A stretch of 49,267 nucleotides of DNA from an uncultured Clostridium sp. (GCA_947648215.1 CANSMW010000014.1:1-49267), one strand, 5' to 3'; numbered from the stretch's first letter, positions 39,229-49,057 are shown. Notes: generated by a model not told the origin, from the sequence alone. Numbers and translations are program-made.

Positions 39229-39257
39229 TTGACAAAAATCATAGATATTGATAAGAT
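39229..39257 (+). promoter_or_regulatory. Promoter of the YqeG/prepilin peptidase operon
   Basis: TTGACA (39229-39234), a 17-base spacer and TAAGAT (39252-39257), about 30 bases before the start. Confidence 0.55.
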
Positions 39258-39287
39258 AATAGTGAAATAATTGCTAGGAGATATTGT

Positions 39288-39809
39288 ATGAGAGTGTATC
39301 CCAAAATGTATTTAAAAAATGTACAAGAGATTAAGTTTGAAATGGTAAAGCAAAATGGTATTTTAGGAATAATTTTAGATGTAGATAATACCTTAATTGA
39401 TTATTATAAAAATATGCCTGAAGGTGTTGCACAGTGGTGTAAAAGTTTGAAACAAAAGGGAATTCAGTTTTGCATTGCATCAAATAGTAATCAAAAAGAA
39501 AAGGTGGAAATGGTAGCAAAAAGTTTAGAAATTCCATATATTTATTTTGCGAAAAAACCATTAAAATCAGGACTAAAAAGGGCTGCTAAGGTAATGAATA
39601 TAGAACCTACAAAGATAGCAGTCGTGGGAGACCAAATTTTTACGGATGTATTAGGTGCAAACCGAATGGGAATGTTTTCAATTCTAGTAGACCCTATTGA
39701 AGAAAAGGATATTTGGATTACGAAACTGAAAAGACCAATTGAGGAGTATATAAAAAAGCAATATCAAAAAGGGAAAGTACGAAAGGGGAATAACAAAAGA
39801 TGTATATAA
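39288..39809 (+). CDS. YqeG-family HAD (subclass IIIA) phosphatase
   Basis: 173 residues with HAD motifs: ILDVDNTLID (nucleophile Asp), ASNSN (Ser/Thr motif), a Lys in FAKKPLKSG, and VGDQIFTDVLGANRMG (acidic motif). YqeG proteins dephosphorylate small phosphates, possibly phosphatidylglycerophosphate (as the related Gep4). It overlaps the prepilin peptidase start by ten bases. Confidence 0.88.
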   Translation: MRVYPKMYLKNVQEIKFEMVKQNGILGIILDVDNTLIDYYKNMPEGVAQWCKSLKQKGIQFCIASNSNQKEKVEMVAKSLEIPYIYFAKKPLKSGLKRAAKVMNIEPTKIAVVGDQIFTDVLGANRMGMFSILVDPIEEKDIWITKLKRPIEEYIKKQYQKGKVRKGNNKRCI

Positions 39810-40552
39810 AGGATGTACATATTTTATACTATGTAGGAGCCGCGATTTTGGCAAGTATCGTGGGTTGGCTCGTAAATGTAGCCAATGACCGCTTACCAGA
39901 AGAAAAGTCGATATTTTCAAAAGAAATATTAAAAAAGAAAAATAGAAGAAAACAAAATGCCTGGGTTATTTTGACGGTGATGGTATCCTATGTTGCTTTG
40001 GTGTATTTTTATGGAGTTCACAAAAACTTTTACGCTAATTTATCACTCATCAAATTTGGATTATTAATTCCTATGTTATTGTCTGCTTTTGTGATTGATT
40101 ATAGACTTCAAATTATACCAAACCGATTGAATTTAACTATGTTTGAAATAGGATTATTGATTACTTTTATTTATGGAATTAGTAATATTAATATTGCAAC
40201 CGATATGTTACTAGGAATGGTAACAGGAGCAGGCATTTTTCTACTAATTACGCTCGTTGGTGGATTAATTGCAGGCAAAGAAGCCATGGGTTTTGGTGAT
40301 GTAAAACTAATGGGAGCATTAGGCTTATACTTTGGTTTTGGAGGAATTATTGTTATTTCGTTAATTGCTTTTTTACTAGGAGCGATTATTAGTATTGGTT
40401 TAATTGCGACCAAAAAGAAAAAAACAGATGAATATATTCCCTTTGGACCATTTATTGTAATGGCTGCTATGATTACAACCTTTGTTCCATTTAGTGTATT
40501 AGTAGAAATATTAATGCAAATATTTACCCTAGGAATGTCTGGCAGGATGTAG
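39800..40552 (+). CDS. Prepilin peptidase, A24 family, without zinc-methylase domain
   Basis: 250 residues, about seven helices. The two catalytic aspartates are in FVIDYRLQIIPNRLN and GFGDVKLMGALG. The N-terminal cytosolic loop lacks the CxxC pairs of bifunctional enzymes. It cleaves type IV pilin-like leader peptides at the membrane. No pilin genes are in the window. Confidence 0.88.
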   Translation: MYIKDVHILYYVGAAILASIVGWLVNVANDRLPEEKSIFSKEILKKKNRRKQNAWVILTVMVSYVALVYFYGVHKNFYANLSLIKFGLLIPMLLSAFVIDYRLQIIPNRLNLTMFEIGLLITFIYGISNINIATDMLLGMVTGAGIFLLITLVGGLIAGKEAMGFGDVKLMGALGLYFGFGGIIVISLIAFLLGAIISIGLIATKKKKTDEYIPFGPFIVMAAMITTFVPFSVLVEILMQIFTLGMSGRM

Positions 40553-40637
40553 AGGGTAATTCTATATTGTCCTAAAATGAAAGAGAGGATGGGGAGAATG
40601 TATTTTCCAAACCCAAATAAAAACAAGGAGGTATCCT

Positions 40638-41711
40638 ATGAACCCACGAATTAAATGGTTACGAGATAAAATTAGCCGAATGAATATGGATGGGATGATT
40701 GTTTCAAACCCAGTAAACATCCATTATTTAATGCGGAGTGGATGCAGAAGGACTATTATTACTAACAAGAAAAGAAACTATTTATATAACAGATGCTAGG
40801 TATATTGAATTAGTCAATCAAACCCTAACCATTGATGATGAAATTATTGTAACTAATATAGCAGATATATCACAAGATGAATATGAGAATTTCTTTCTAT
40901 TTTGCGAAAATGTTGGCTTTGAAGAAAATCACGTAACCTATGCCAAATATAAAGAATACATGAGAAAATATAAAATTAACAATTTTGTAGAAACCGAAAA
41001 TATGATTGAAAAGCAAAGAACGTTAAAAGAAGAGAATGAAATTGAAAATATCAAAATGGCATGTAAAATAACTGATGATTGTTTTACTCATCTACAAACT
41101 TTTATCAAAAAAGGAATGACCGAAAAAGAGATTGCATGGGAAATTGAACGATATTTCTTATCTCATGGAGCAGAAGGGACAAGCTTTGATACGATTGTTG
41201 CCTCACGGAACGAACTCCTCTATTCCACATGCGGTTCCAACTGAGCGAAAAATTGAAGCAGGAGATATAATTACCCTCGATTTTGGCTGTAAATATAAAG
41301 GATATTGTTCTGATATGACAAGAACCATTTTTGTCGATTTTGTACAAGAGAATATAAAACCAGTTTATGATTTGGTATTGAAAAATCAGGAACTTACTTT
41401 AAATCAGTTGTATGATGGGGCGAATGCTAAAATAGTAGCGAAAATGGTAGAAAACGATTTTGAATTTAACCATTTTGACTTTGTTCATGCATTAGGGCAT
41501 GGAGTAGGGCTAGATATTCATGAGGGACCAGTATTAAGCCCTAGGGTAAATGACTTTATCTTAAGGGAAAATATGGTGATTACCGATGAACCAGGAATTT
41601 ATCTTCCACGGTAAATTTGGTGTTCGAATTGAAGATACGGTATTAATTACCAAAAAAGGAGCTAAAACATTAACCAATTCCCCAAAAGGGTATGTTGTCA
41701 TAAAAGGATAA
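40638..41711 (+). CDS. M24 aminopeptidase P-like (Xaa-Pro peptidase), read through three +1 shifts at CGG
   Basis: Metallopeptidase removing N-terminal residues before proline. Three breaks lie at 40734, 41206 and 41609. Skipping each C joins all four segments into 356 residues, the normal length. The junctions are HYLM-GVDAEG, IVAS-GTNSSIPHA and GIYLP-GKFGVRIED; each glycine is strongly conserved in M24 enzymes. Metal ligands are spread across segments: Asp in TLDFG and in CSDMTRT, His in HALGHGVG and Glu in TDEPGIY (segment 3), and the last Glu in VRIEDT (segment 4). None of the pieces could work alone. It is followed by efp, the usual Firmicute order. RBS AAGGAGGT lies before ATG 40638. 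Confidence 0.95.
40734..40737 (+). other. CGGA +1 frameshift site 1 in the M24 peptidase
   Basis: ATG-CGG-AGT in frame zero, with the next stop about 21 codons away. Skipping the C gives Met-Gly-Val, the YLxG position of the N-terminal creatinase domain (residue 33). Confidence 0.9.
41206..41209 (+). other. CGGA +1 frameshift site 2 in the M24 peptidase
   Basis: TCA-CGG-AAC in frame zero, stop at 41242. Skipping the C gives Ser-Gly-Thr, the invariant ASG before the substrate-site PHA segment (residue 190). Confidence 0.92.
41609..41612 (+). other. CGGT +1 frameshift site 3 in the M24 peptidase
   Basis: CCA-CGG-TAA stops immediately in frame zero. Skipping the C gives Pro-Gly-Lys, continuing GIYLPGKFGVRIED with the last metal-binding Glu (glycine at residue 324). 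Confidence 0.93.
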
Positions 41712-41800
41712 TGGTAACAATAACGAACTAACTAGTGGAATAATATAAAAAAGAGTATCTCTAAAAAATACGACAATTCATACAAAATGCTAAAAAAATA

Positions 41801-41829
41801 TTGATTTTATCATAAAATTGGTATAAAAT
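41801..41829 (+). promoter_or_regulatory. Promoter of efp
   Basis: TTGATT (41801-41806), a 17-base spacer and TAAAAT (41824-41829), 34 bases before the efp ATG. Confidence 0.5.
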
Positions 41830-41863
41830 AGAAACAATAATGAAATAATAAGGAGGAAATGAA

Positions 41864-42430
41864 ATGGCAGAAGTATATATGGCAGGAGATTTTAGAAATG
41901 GAACGACATTTGAAATGGAAGGAAATGTATATAAGGTTGTTGAATTTCAACATGTAAAACCAGGAAAGGGAGCAGCTTTTGTTCGTACCAAATTAAAAAA
42001 TGTAATTTCAGGAGCAGTATTAGAAAAAACATTTAATCCATCTGAAAAATATCCAGGAGCAGAAATTGAAAAAAGAGAAATGCAATATTTATACAATGAT
42101 GGTGATTTATATTATTTTATGGATAATGAATCCTATGAGCAAATTCCACTAAATAAAGAACAACTAGGTGATAGTTTAAAATTCATAAAAGAAAATATGA
42201 GTGTTAAAATTCTATCTTTTAAAGGAAATGTATTTGCAGTCGAACCACCAATGTTTGTAGAGTTAGAAGTAACTTATACCGAACCAGGATTTAGTGGAAA
42301 TACCACAACCACTTCTGGAAAACCAGCAACCCTTGAAAATGGGTATGAAATTAGTGTGCCATTATTCATCAATATTGGTGATGTGATTAAAATTGATACT
42401 AGAACTGGTGAATATATGGAAAGAGTTTAA
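41864..42430 (+). CDS. efp: Elongation factor P
   Basis: 188 residues, three domains. [15 protein letters not shown] (tip loop with the modifiable Lys), the central OB fold, and the C-terminal signature region ending [22 protein letters not shown] binds between P and E sites and relieves stalling at proline runs. GGAGGAAAT precedes the ATG. Its position after an M24 peptidase is conserved in Firmicutes. No in-frame CGG. Confidence 0.97.
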   Translation: MAEVYMAGDFRNGTTFEMEGNVYKVVEFQHVKPGKGAAFVRTKLKNVISGAVLEKTFNPSEKYPGAEIEKREMQYLYNDGDLYYFMDNESYEQIPLNKEQLGDSLKFIKENMSVKILSFKGNVFAVEPPMFVELEVTYTEPGFSGNTTTTSGKPATLENGYEISVPLFINIGDVIKIDTRTGEYMERV

Positions 42431-42453
42431 TTTAGGAAGGAAGATTGAAAATC

Positions 42454-42966
42454 ATGTCAAAACTACAAGAAGATTTTAATGCAATTATTGCAAAGATTGA
42501 GGAAAGAATTACGGATGAGGAGTTACTAAATTTTTTAAAGCAACAAATTGCAGATATTTCGATGTTATACATTAATGAATTAAACAAAGTAATGGACCTT
42601 AGTGAAAGAAGAGTAAATCAAGTAGTAGAAAACCAACGAGTGCTAGAAAAAAAACAACAAGAATTAGAAATGGCACTAAACAATATGGAAAAAGAACTAT
42701 TTGTAAGTGAAGAAGAATATGATTTTGAAATTGTATGCCCATATTGTAACCATGAATTTGTATCGGATATTGGTAGTGATATAAAAGAAGTGGAATGCCC
42801 AGAATGCCATAATACCATTGAACTTGACTGGAACCAAGAAGGAGAAGACGAATGTGGTGGTCATTGTGGAAGCTGTGGTGGTTGCGAACATGCAGAAGAG
42901 GTAGAAGAAATTGAAGTGGTAACCGATGAGATAGAAGAAGATAATGAAGAAGATGACGATATGTAA
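42454..42966 (+). CDS. CD1247-like zinc-ribbon protein with acidic tail
   Basis: About 170 residues: an N-terminal helical coiled-coil region (about 5-85), a zinc ribbon CPYCNHEF...CPECHNTIELDW, then a second Cys/His patch (CGGHCGSCGGCEH) and a long acidic tail EEDNEEDDDM. The layout fits the CD1247 N-terminal-domain family found next to efp in Clostridia; function unknown. ATG 42454 is preferred over TTG 42445. Confidence 0.7.
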   Translation: MSKLQEDFNAIIAKIEERITDEELLNFLKQQIADISMLYINELNKVMDLSERRVNQVVENQRVLEKKQQELEMALNNMEKELFVSEEEYDFEIVCPYCNHEFVSDIGSDIKEVECPECHNTIELDWNQEGEDECGGHCGSCGGCEHAEEVEEIEVVTDEIEEDNEEDDDM

Positions 42967-42987
42967 AAGAGAGGGCGACCTCTCTTT

Positions 42988-43589
42988 TTATGGTATCATT
43001 TGGTTTGGGAATAGGTTTAAAGGATTAGTATATTGTCCATTCATTCGAACTCCTAAATGCAAATGGCAACCAGTAGTAGCACCATTGGTTGGGTTCCCGT
43101 CTTTATCTTTATATGGATTATTGGGAATGCCATATACATTTTTTGGACCAACACTAGCAATATGTTGTCCTTTTTTTACAAAATCACCGAACCGAAACGA
43201 GAAAATCAGGAGATACATGACAATAGGTAATTTTTAGATTATCTTTGGAAAGGGTAATGGTATAACCGCCACCGCCCAAAAAGTCTACAAAAGTAATTTC
43301 ACCATCACAAACGGCATATAATTTCGTGCCTTCGGGAGCTCCAATATCCATTCCTTTATGAAAAGAAGAGGCGCCGAGCGGTAGGAGAGGTTCGTTTGCC
43401 ATAAGGGGAAGTAATGGTAGTATATCCAGGAATTGGCCAAATAAATTCTAAAGAAGGGTCAAATAAAGTGAAATCTAAAGTATTGGTAAAATATTCTGGA
43501 TAATAAGAATAAACAGGAACAAAGAAGACACAACATAGGATGATAATGATAAAATAAAGAAAAAAGGGTTTAAAAAAGCTACGATTCAT
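42988..43589 (-). CDS. M23 endopeptidase (LytM-type), read through two +1 shifts at CGG
   Basis: Peptidoglycan endopeptidase: a signal anchor at the N-terminus, then the M23 domain. On the minus strand the frame breaks at 43376 (GCT-CGG-CGC) and 43189 (GTT-CGG-TGA). Skipping each C gives SPTA-GASSFHKGMDIGAP and FLVSV-GDFVKKGQHIAS, both normal for M23. The joined protein has 199 residues. The zinc ligands HxxxD (FHKGMDIG) lie in segment 2 and HLH (GCHLHLGV) in segment 3, so both shifts are needed for activity. The first site falls in the conserved SPTxGxxxFHxGxD region. ATG 43589 follows GGAGG. Confidence 0.93.
43186..43189 (-). other. CGGT +1 frameshift site 2 in the M23 peptidase
   Basis: Minus strand GTT-CGG-TGA stops immediately in frame zero. 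Skipping the C gives Val-Gly-Asp, the conserved VGDxVxxGQ of M23 (residue 134). Confidence 0.92.
43373..43376 (-). other. CGGC +1 frameshift site 1 in the M23 peptidase
   Basis: Minus strand GCT-CGG-CGC in frame zero, with a stop five codons later. Skipping the C gives Ala-Gly-Ala before SSFHKGMD (residue 72). It is the only CGGC example. Confidence 0.9.
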
Positions 43590-43697
43590 TTTCGATTCCT
43601 CCAATCAAAATAAATGTAGCCCAAAACATACAAACTCCCACAAGTTGTATTCTAAACTATTATAAAACAAGAAAATAAAAAAGTCAAGAAAAATATC

Positions 43698-43726
43698 TTG
43701 TAAAAAAGACAGAAGTGTTGTATAAT
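43698..43726 (+). promoter_or_regulatory. Promoter of the tmRNA gene
   Basis: TTGTAA (43698-43703), a 17-base spacer and TATAAT (43721-43726), 16 bases before the mature tmRNA 5' end. Confidence 0.65.
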
Positions 43727-43742
43727 GAAATAGTACGTATAT

Positions 43743-44100
43743 GGGGGCGTAATTGGTTTCGACAGTTATTTAGCAGTATTCGTAGCGAGTAGTGGCTTCT
43801 CGTAGGATCCACTTAAAAAAACGAGAAATTAAATATAAACGCTAGAAATAACGAAGTAGCATTAGCTGCCTAGGTGCGGCTACACGTTTTATAGGAATAC
43901 CTACGGCTTATAAAGGGTGTCAAAATAGTAGGAAACAAAACTATTTTTTGCTTCAAAAATAGTGGGTAAAAACGAAGCTACCAATATCATCCGTTTGTTT
44001 GTTAATGAATAATATTGGGAAAACAAATAACAAACTGCACTCGGAGAAGCGAATATGAAAGAATAATTGGACAGGAGTTCGACTCTCCTCGCCTCCACCA
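43743..44100 (+). ncRNA. ssrA: tmRNA
   Basis: The tRNA-like ends pair GGGGGCG with CGCCTCC. The 3' part has GGAGTTCGACTCTCCTCGCCTCCACCA-type T-arm and encoded CCA. The internal tag frame is at 43841-43873: Ala-Arg-Asn-Asn-Glu-Val-Ala-Leu-Ala-Ala-stop, ending in the ClpXP-type ALAA signal. About 358 nt, standard one-piece form. It rescues stalled ribosomes, which is of interest given the unusual CGG decoding. Confidence 0.97.
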
Positions 44101-44203
44101 TGTTTATACCCTTTAAAAATAATAAAAAAGAAGACAAGCCCACTACTCTTTCGAGAAGTGGGCTAATAGATGTGACCGACTATAATGGCTGTCGGTAGAA
44201 GAA

Positions 44204-44503
44204 CTATTCAATTGCATCGAGAAATTTTTTCATAATAGCTTCTGTTTCATCAACATCAAGACAAGAGTCTATTCTTATACCGTCAACATAATTAGAATGT
44301 CCATACATTTCCACAACTATCGTTCTACCACAATGATAAAGAACAGGAATGTCAGAATCAAATATTGTTAACGATTTTTGAAGAATAGCAATAGTTGAGT
44401 CACGGACCAAAGGGCTAATCATATCAATTGGAGCGTAAGAATAGATTTCGTCAAGATTTGCAACAGCAATAGAAATAACAATGTTACCTAACCACCGCAT
44501 CAT
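44204..44503 (-). CDS. 99-residue protein of unknown function with an in-frame CGG
   Basis: AAGGAGGG stands well placed before ATG 44503. The protein starts MM-(CGG)-WLGNIVISIAV and continues as a small soluble alpha/beta protein ending DVDETEAIMKKFLDAIE. No family is recognised. Codon use is unlike its neighbours (GTC, CGT, CTC, many T/C-ending codons), suggesting acquisition from elsewhere. Codon 3 (44495-44497) is CGG in the open frame. A skip there would give MMGG and a stop. It is therefore the only apparent exception to the CGG rule in the window. Translation could start downstream, the gene may be recently acquired, or CGG near a start may behave differently. Confidence 0.6.
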   Translation of the reverse strand: MMRWLGNIVISIAVANLDEIYSYAPIDMISPLVRDSTIAILQKSLTIFDSDIPVLYHCGRTIVVEMYGHSNYVDGIRIDSCLDVDETEAIMKKFLDAIE

Positions 44504-44642
44504 AGTCCCTCCTTACATATAAGTTAACCATATTATACAACAATTAACATAAAAAATCAAATGAGAATGGCTCTAAAAATAATTTTCCAAAGTACTTGCA
44601 ACAAAATGGATTTTGTGCTAATATAATATTTATAAATCACAT

Positions 44643-44718
44643 AGGGGTATAGTGTCAATGGTTAGCACGATGGTCTCCAAAACCACAAGTCTGAGTTCGA
44701 GTCTTAGTACCCCTGCCA
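44643..44718 (+). tRNA. tRNA-Trp, anticodon CCA
   Basis: Acceptor AGGGGTA/TACCCCT, D arm with AATGGTTAG, anticodon loop CTCCAAA (anticodon CCA), T arm GAGTTCGAGTC, and an encoded CCA at 44716-44718. It reads TGG. Confidence 0.93.
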
Positions 44719-44726
44719 ACGTATAT

Positions 44727-44819
44727 TAAAAGGGAGTAGCCAATGGATTGCTAATCAACAGGCGCGATAGAAATATCTGGTTAGCAAGCTTATGAAGATA
44801 AGTGGGCGAGACTTTTAGA
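44727..44819 (+). promoter_or_regulatory. yybP-ykoY manganese riboswitch
   Basis: AAAAGGGAGTAGCC opens the element and GGGCGAGACTTTTA closes it. Between them lie TGCTAATCAACAGGCGCG and GGTTAGCAAGC, pairing TGCTAA/TTAGCA. These are the conserved ends of the yybP-ykoY family, which binds Mn2+ and often controls Mn/Ca P-type ATPases, as here. No clear separate terminator can be assigned. Confidence 0.75.
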
Positions 44820-44916
44820 TAAGTTTTTTGTTAAAAAATTTATTTAAATGTCCCGCCATTTTTGTATAATTTCGCGGTAGTAAGTAAAAATAAAGAAAAG
44901 ATAGGAGAGATGTGTT

Positions 44917-47637
44917 TTGGAGAAAAATTGGTTTTCAAAAACAGTGACGGAAACAGTAGAAGAATTGCAAACAGATTTAAAACAAGGTTTAACACAAAAG
45001 CAAGTACAGGAAAAACAGGGGGAATATGGATTAAATGAATTAAAAGCCAAAAAGAAGAAATCCTTATTCCAAAAATTTTTAGAACAATTTAAAGACTTTA
45101 CAATTATTGTTTTAATTGTAGCAGCTATTGTATCTGGTATTGTTGGAGTATCTGAAGGAGAAGGAATTACGGATACCATCATTATTTTAATTGTAGTCAT
45201 TTTAAATGCGATTATTGGAGTAGCACAAGAATCAAAAGCAGAAAAATCGTTAGAAGCTTTGCAAAAATTAAGCGACCATGCCTCGAAAGTCATTCGAGAT
45301 GGAAAAATGGAGGTTATTGCTTCGAAACTACTAGTGCCAGGAGATATTGTGGTACTAGAAACTGGTGATTTTATTCCAGCAGATTTGAGAATTATCGAAG
45401 CAGTCAACTTAAAATCCCAAGAATCAGCCTTAACGGGAGAATCGGTTCCAGTGGAAAAACAAACAAACGAAATAAAAGAAGAAAAGGTAGGAATTGGAGA
45501 TAGAACCAATATGTTATTTTCTTCTAGCTTAATTACCTATGGAAGAGGAAAAGGAATTGTTGTTGAAACCGGAATGAATACCGAAGTAGGAAAAATTGCA
45601 GGTATGTTAGATAGTGCCGAAGAAACCACGACTCCATTACAAGAAAAACTAAATAGTTTAGGAAAAACGCTAGGAATTGCCGCATTAGTGATTTGTGCTG
45701 TTATTTTTGGAATCGGACTTTTCTATGGAAAAGAGCCAATCCATATGTTTATGACAGCCGTTAGCCTAGCAGTGGCAGCCATTCCAGAGGGATTGGTTGC
45801 TGTATCGACCATTGTTCTTGCCATTGGAGTACAAAGAATGGTAAAGAAAAATGCGATTGTTAAAAAACTGCCAGCAGTAGAAACTTTGGGTAGTGCAACC
45901 GTAATCTGTTCCGACAAAACTGGAACTCTAACACAAAATAAGATGACCGTAAAAAAAGTATATTATAATAATACCATAGTAAATTTAGAAGATATTAGTG
46001 AGGTAAAAGAAGAAGCAAAAATATTAGTGCTTGCAAGCATGCTTTGTAATGATACCAAAGTAGATAAAGATTTAAGCCTAAAAGGAGACCCAACAGAAAC
46101 TGCCTTAGTAGATATGGCATTTAAACTACAATTTGAACCAAGTGTATTTGAACAAATGCCACGTGTAGAAGAAATTCCATTTGACTCAGACCGAAAATTA
46201 ATGACTACAGTGCATAAAGTGAATGAAAAATATTTGGTATACACCAAAGGGGGAGTAGATGAGTTATTATCGTGTTCATCAAAATATCAAATAAATGGAG
46301 AAATTAAGGAAGATTTAGAGAATTTCAAACCACAAATTCAAGCGAACAATAAGAAAATGGCAAAAGATGCCCTAAGAGTATTAGCAGTTGGTTATAAAGA
46401 ATTAGACCATATGCCACAAAAGGAAGAAATGAGAACGATGGAAAAAGACCTCATTTTTGTGGGAATGGTAGGAATGATAGATCCTCCACGTGAGGAAGCA
46501 AGAGTTGCTGTAGAGAAATGTAAAACAGCAGGAATAAAAACTGTTATGATAACAGGAGACCACAAGATTACAGCCATTGCCATAGCAAAAGCATTGGGGA
46601 TACTAGAAAAAGAAGAAGAGGCAATAACCGGAGCCGAATTAGAAGAAATGACAGACGAAGAATTAACCAAAAACATTCGAAATTATTCAGTGTATGCGAG
46701 AGTATCGCCAGAACACAAAGTACGTATTGTAAAAGCATGGAAAGCTAGAGGAGAAATTGTTGCCATGACAGGAGATGGCGTAAATGATGCACCAGCTCTA
46801 AAAACAGCAGACATTGGTTGTGCTATGGGAATGGTAGGAACCGATGTAGCAAAAGAAGCAGCAGACGTTATTTTAACCGATGACAATTTTGCAACTGTCG
46901 TATCTGCTGTAGAAGAAGGAAGACGTATTTATGATAATATCCTAAAAGCAATTCAATATTTATTATCTAGCAATGTAGGAGAAATTATTGTACTATTTGT
47001 AGCAATTCTACTAACACCACTTCTAGCAAAATGGTTTGGAATTACCAATATAAGTGCCCTAGAACCACTACTTCCAATCCATATTCTATGGATTAATCTA
47101 GTAACCGATGCCCTTCCAGCACTAGCATTAGCCTTTGACCCAGCAAATGGAGACATCATGAACCGTAAACCAAAAGATACGAAAAAAGGGATTTTTACCA
47201 AAGGTATGGTATGGAGAGTGATTTACCAAGGAATTATGATAGGAACCCTAACGTTAATTGCCTTTTGTATTGGGCTTGCAACACCAAATATACAAGGAAC
47301 ACCGGAATACGTAGAACATGTAAAAATAGAGATTGGTCAAACCATGGCATTTTCAGTATTAGCCTTATCGCAATTAGTTCATGTGTTTAATATAAGAGAT
47401 AATAAACATTCGATTTTTAAAACAAAACCATTTAATAATACGAAACTAATTCTAGCAATTGCGGTATCGGCAATGCTTATGATAACCATTTTACTAATCC
47501 CAGCACTAAGAACGATATTTAGCATTTGGGCATTACCTGTCGAAAATATCATAGAAGTAGTGTGTTTGGTATTTGCTCCAATTGTGATTGTGGAAATATT
47601 TAAATTGTTAAGAATTAATACAGCAAAAGAAGAATAA
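44917..47637 (+). CDS. P-type Ca2+/Mn2+-transporting ATPase (P2A)
   Basis: 906 residues. Phosphorylation motif [16 protein letters not shown] actuator loop ([10 protein letters not shown]), hinge MITGDHK and [11 protein letters not shown], and M4 motif [10 protein letters not shown], which marks P2A calcium/manganese pumps. About ten membrane helices; it exports cations from the cytoplasm. The start is TTG 44917 after AGGAGAG. The upstream Mn riboswitch suggests Mn2+ export. CGG triplets occur about a dozen times in this long gene, and none is in frame. Confidence 0.93.
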   Translation: MEKNWFSKTVTETVEELQTDLKQGLTQKQVQEKQGEYGLNELKAKKKKSLFQKFLEQFKDFTIIVLIVAAIVSGIVGVSEGEGITDTIIILIVVILNAIIGVAQESKAEKSLEALQKLSDHASKVIRDGKMEVIASKLLVPGDIVVLETGDFIPADLRIIEAVNLKSQESALTGESVPVEKQTNEIKEEKVGIGDRTNMLFSSSLITYGRGKGIVVETGMNTEVGKIAGMLDSAEETTTPLQEKLNSLGKTLGIAALVICAVIFGIGLFYGKEPIHMFMTAVSLAVAAIPEGLVAVSTIVLAIGVQRMVKKNAIVKKLPAVETLGSATVICSDKTGTLTQNKMTVKKVYYNNTIVNLEDISEVKEEAKILVLASMLCNDTKVDKDLSLKGDPTETALVDMAFKLQFEPSVFEQMPRVEEIPFDSDRKLMTTVHKVNEKYLVYTKGGVDELLSCSSKYQINGEIKEDLENFKPQIQANNKKMAKDALRVLAVGYKELDHMPQKEEMRTMEKDLIFVGMVGMIDPPREEARVAVEKCKTAGIKTVMITGDHKITAIAIAKALGILEKEEEAITGAELEEMTDEELTKNIRNYSVYARVSPEHKVRIVKAWKARGEIVAMTGDGVNDAPALKTADIGCAMGMVGTDVAKEAADVILTDDNFATVVSAVEEGRRIYDNILKAIQYLLSSNVGEIIVLFVAILLTPLLAKWFGITNISALEPLLPIHILWINLVTDALPALALAFDPANGDIMNRKPKDTKKGIFTKGMVWRVIYQGIMIGTLTLIAFCIGLATPNIQGTPEYVEHVKIEIGQTMAFSVLALSQLVHVFNIRDNKHSIFKTKPFNNTKLILAIAVSAMLMITILLIPALRTIFSIWALPVENIIEVVCLVFAPIVIVEIFKLLRINTAKEE

Positions 47638-47754
47638 AAAAATGAAGAGGGTGTCCTAAAATAGGAACCCGAAAGCAAAAATTCCAGTGAGAAATCGCTG
47701 GAATTTTTGCATATAAAAGTGATAAAAAATACTGACAAATCGATACTTTAATGA

Positions 47755-47760
47755 TATAAT
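47755..47760 (+). promoter_or_regulatory. Promoter -10 box of the IS1182-like transposase
   Basis: CTGACA (47732-47737), a 17-base spacer and TATAAT, just inside the left end. Confidence 0.5.
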
Positions 47761-47794
47761 TTAGGAGTAAAAAGCATTGATTTTGGAGGTAAAA

Positions 47795-48840
47795 ATGGGA
47801 TTTAAATATTATGAACAAAACCAATTAATGATACCAATGGAATGGAAAGCATTAATAGATAAAGATGATGTAGTATTTGTATTGAATGATTTAATTGATA
47901 ATATGAATATAGATAAATTGCTAGAAACATATTCTCCATTAGGAAGTAATTCATACGATCCAAAAATGATGCTAAAAATATTAATGTATGGATATATAAG
48001 AAAAAGGTATTCTTCTAGGCTAATAGCAGAAGCAGTAGAAAGTGATATAAAGTTCATATGGTTAGCAGGAGGAAATAAACCAACAAGAAATATAATAAAG
48101 ATTTAGAAATTATGGGAGAGAATAGAAATAGCTATTCTAAAACAGACCATGATGCCACATTTATGCATATGAAGGAAGACCATATGAGAAACGGACAATT
48201 AAAACCTGGGTATAACATACAAGTTGGTAGTTGCAATGGTTTTGTAGTAAATTGGAGTACACATCAAAATAGAAATGACAATGGTACATTAATACCGCAT
48301 TATGAAAGATATCAAAGATTTTTTGGTAAGCTACCAGATAGTACAGGAGCAGATAGTGGCTATGGTAATTACGAGAACTATGAATTTTTAAAGAAAAATC
48401 ATATACAGAACTACATTAAATATCCACTTTTTCATAAGGAGCAAACAAAGAAATTCAAGTTAATGAAGTATAATTGGCAAAATATGATATATGACGAAAT
48501 AAATGATAATTTCATATGTCCAGAGGGCAAAAAATTAGAATATATAAAAACAAGAGAAGATAAAACAGAAACAGGATTTGTTCAAAAAAGTAGAGTTTAT
48601 GAATGTTCAGAGTGTGATAGTTGTCCTCATAAAATTGAATGTACAAAATTAGAAGGAAATAGACAGATTAGATTTAACAAAAAATTATGGTAGCTAAAGC
48701 AAGAAGCAAAAAGAAATCTTATGTCTAAAAAAGGTATTGAAATGAGAGGAAAAAGAGCAGAATATTCTATAGAAAAGGATAAAGAAATAGCAAAGGCAAA
48801 ATCTATTTCTTTACTAGAAAATATCACTAGATTTTATACA
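47795..48840 (+). pseudogene. IS1182-family transposase, internally deleted
   Basis: The N-terminal domain (LETYSPLGSNSYDPKMMLKILMYGY..., WLAGGNKP) is joined at about 48100 in another frame to the DDE-domain part (NSYSKTDHDATFMHMKEDHMR, NGQLKPGYNIQ, DSGYGNYENYEFL). Roughly the middle third is missing. A later in-frame TAG (48691-48693) follows KKLW, after which the frame reads on to the right terminal repeat. The C-terminal tail is also shortened. The breaks are deletion and nonsense changes, not CGG events. Confidence 0.85.
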
Positions 48841-49057
48841 CAAAAATTCCAGCGATTTCTCACTGGAATTTTTGCTTTCGGGTTCCTATTTTAGGACACT
48901 CTCCACGCTAGATTATTTTTGTTACGTCTGGTATTTTCAATACCAGAACAGAACAAAAACATTTTAGTATTTACAATTCGTAAAATGAATTCTTCATCAT
49001 TCTACTCTATATCATTTTTTATACTACTTCTTTTTGTATAACTACTACTTCTTTAGC

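Larger units (their letters stand above)
47651..48899 (+). mobile_element. Internally deleted IS1182-like element with perfect 59-bp inverted repeats
   Basis: The left end 47651-47709 (GTGTCCTAAAATAGGAACCC...) is repeated exactly, inverted, at 48841-48899. Each end also contains its own hairpin (CAAAAATTCCAG/CTGGAATTTTTG). Inside is a shortened transposase gene. No target duplication is seen. Perfect ends with a broken transposase suggest a recent loss of activity or mobilisation in trans. Confidence 0.85.

Noticed and set aside
48691..48693. TAG in the IS1182 transposase as a recoded codon
   Set aside because: The gene already has a large internal deletion and a truncated tail, so the stop is ordinary decay.
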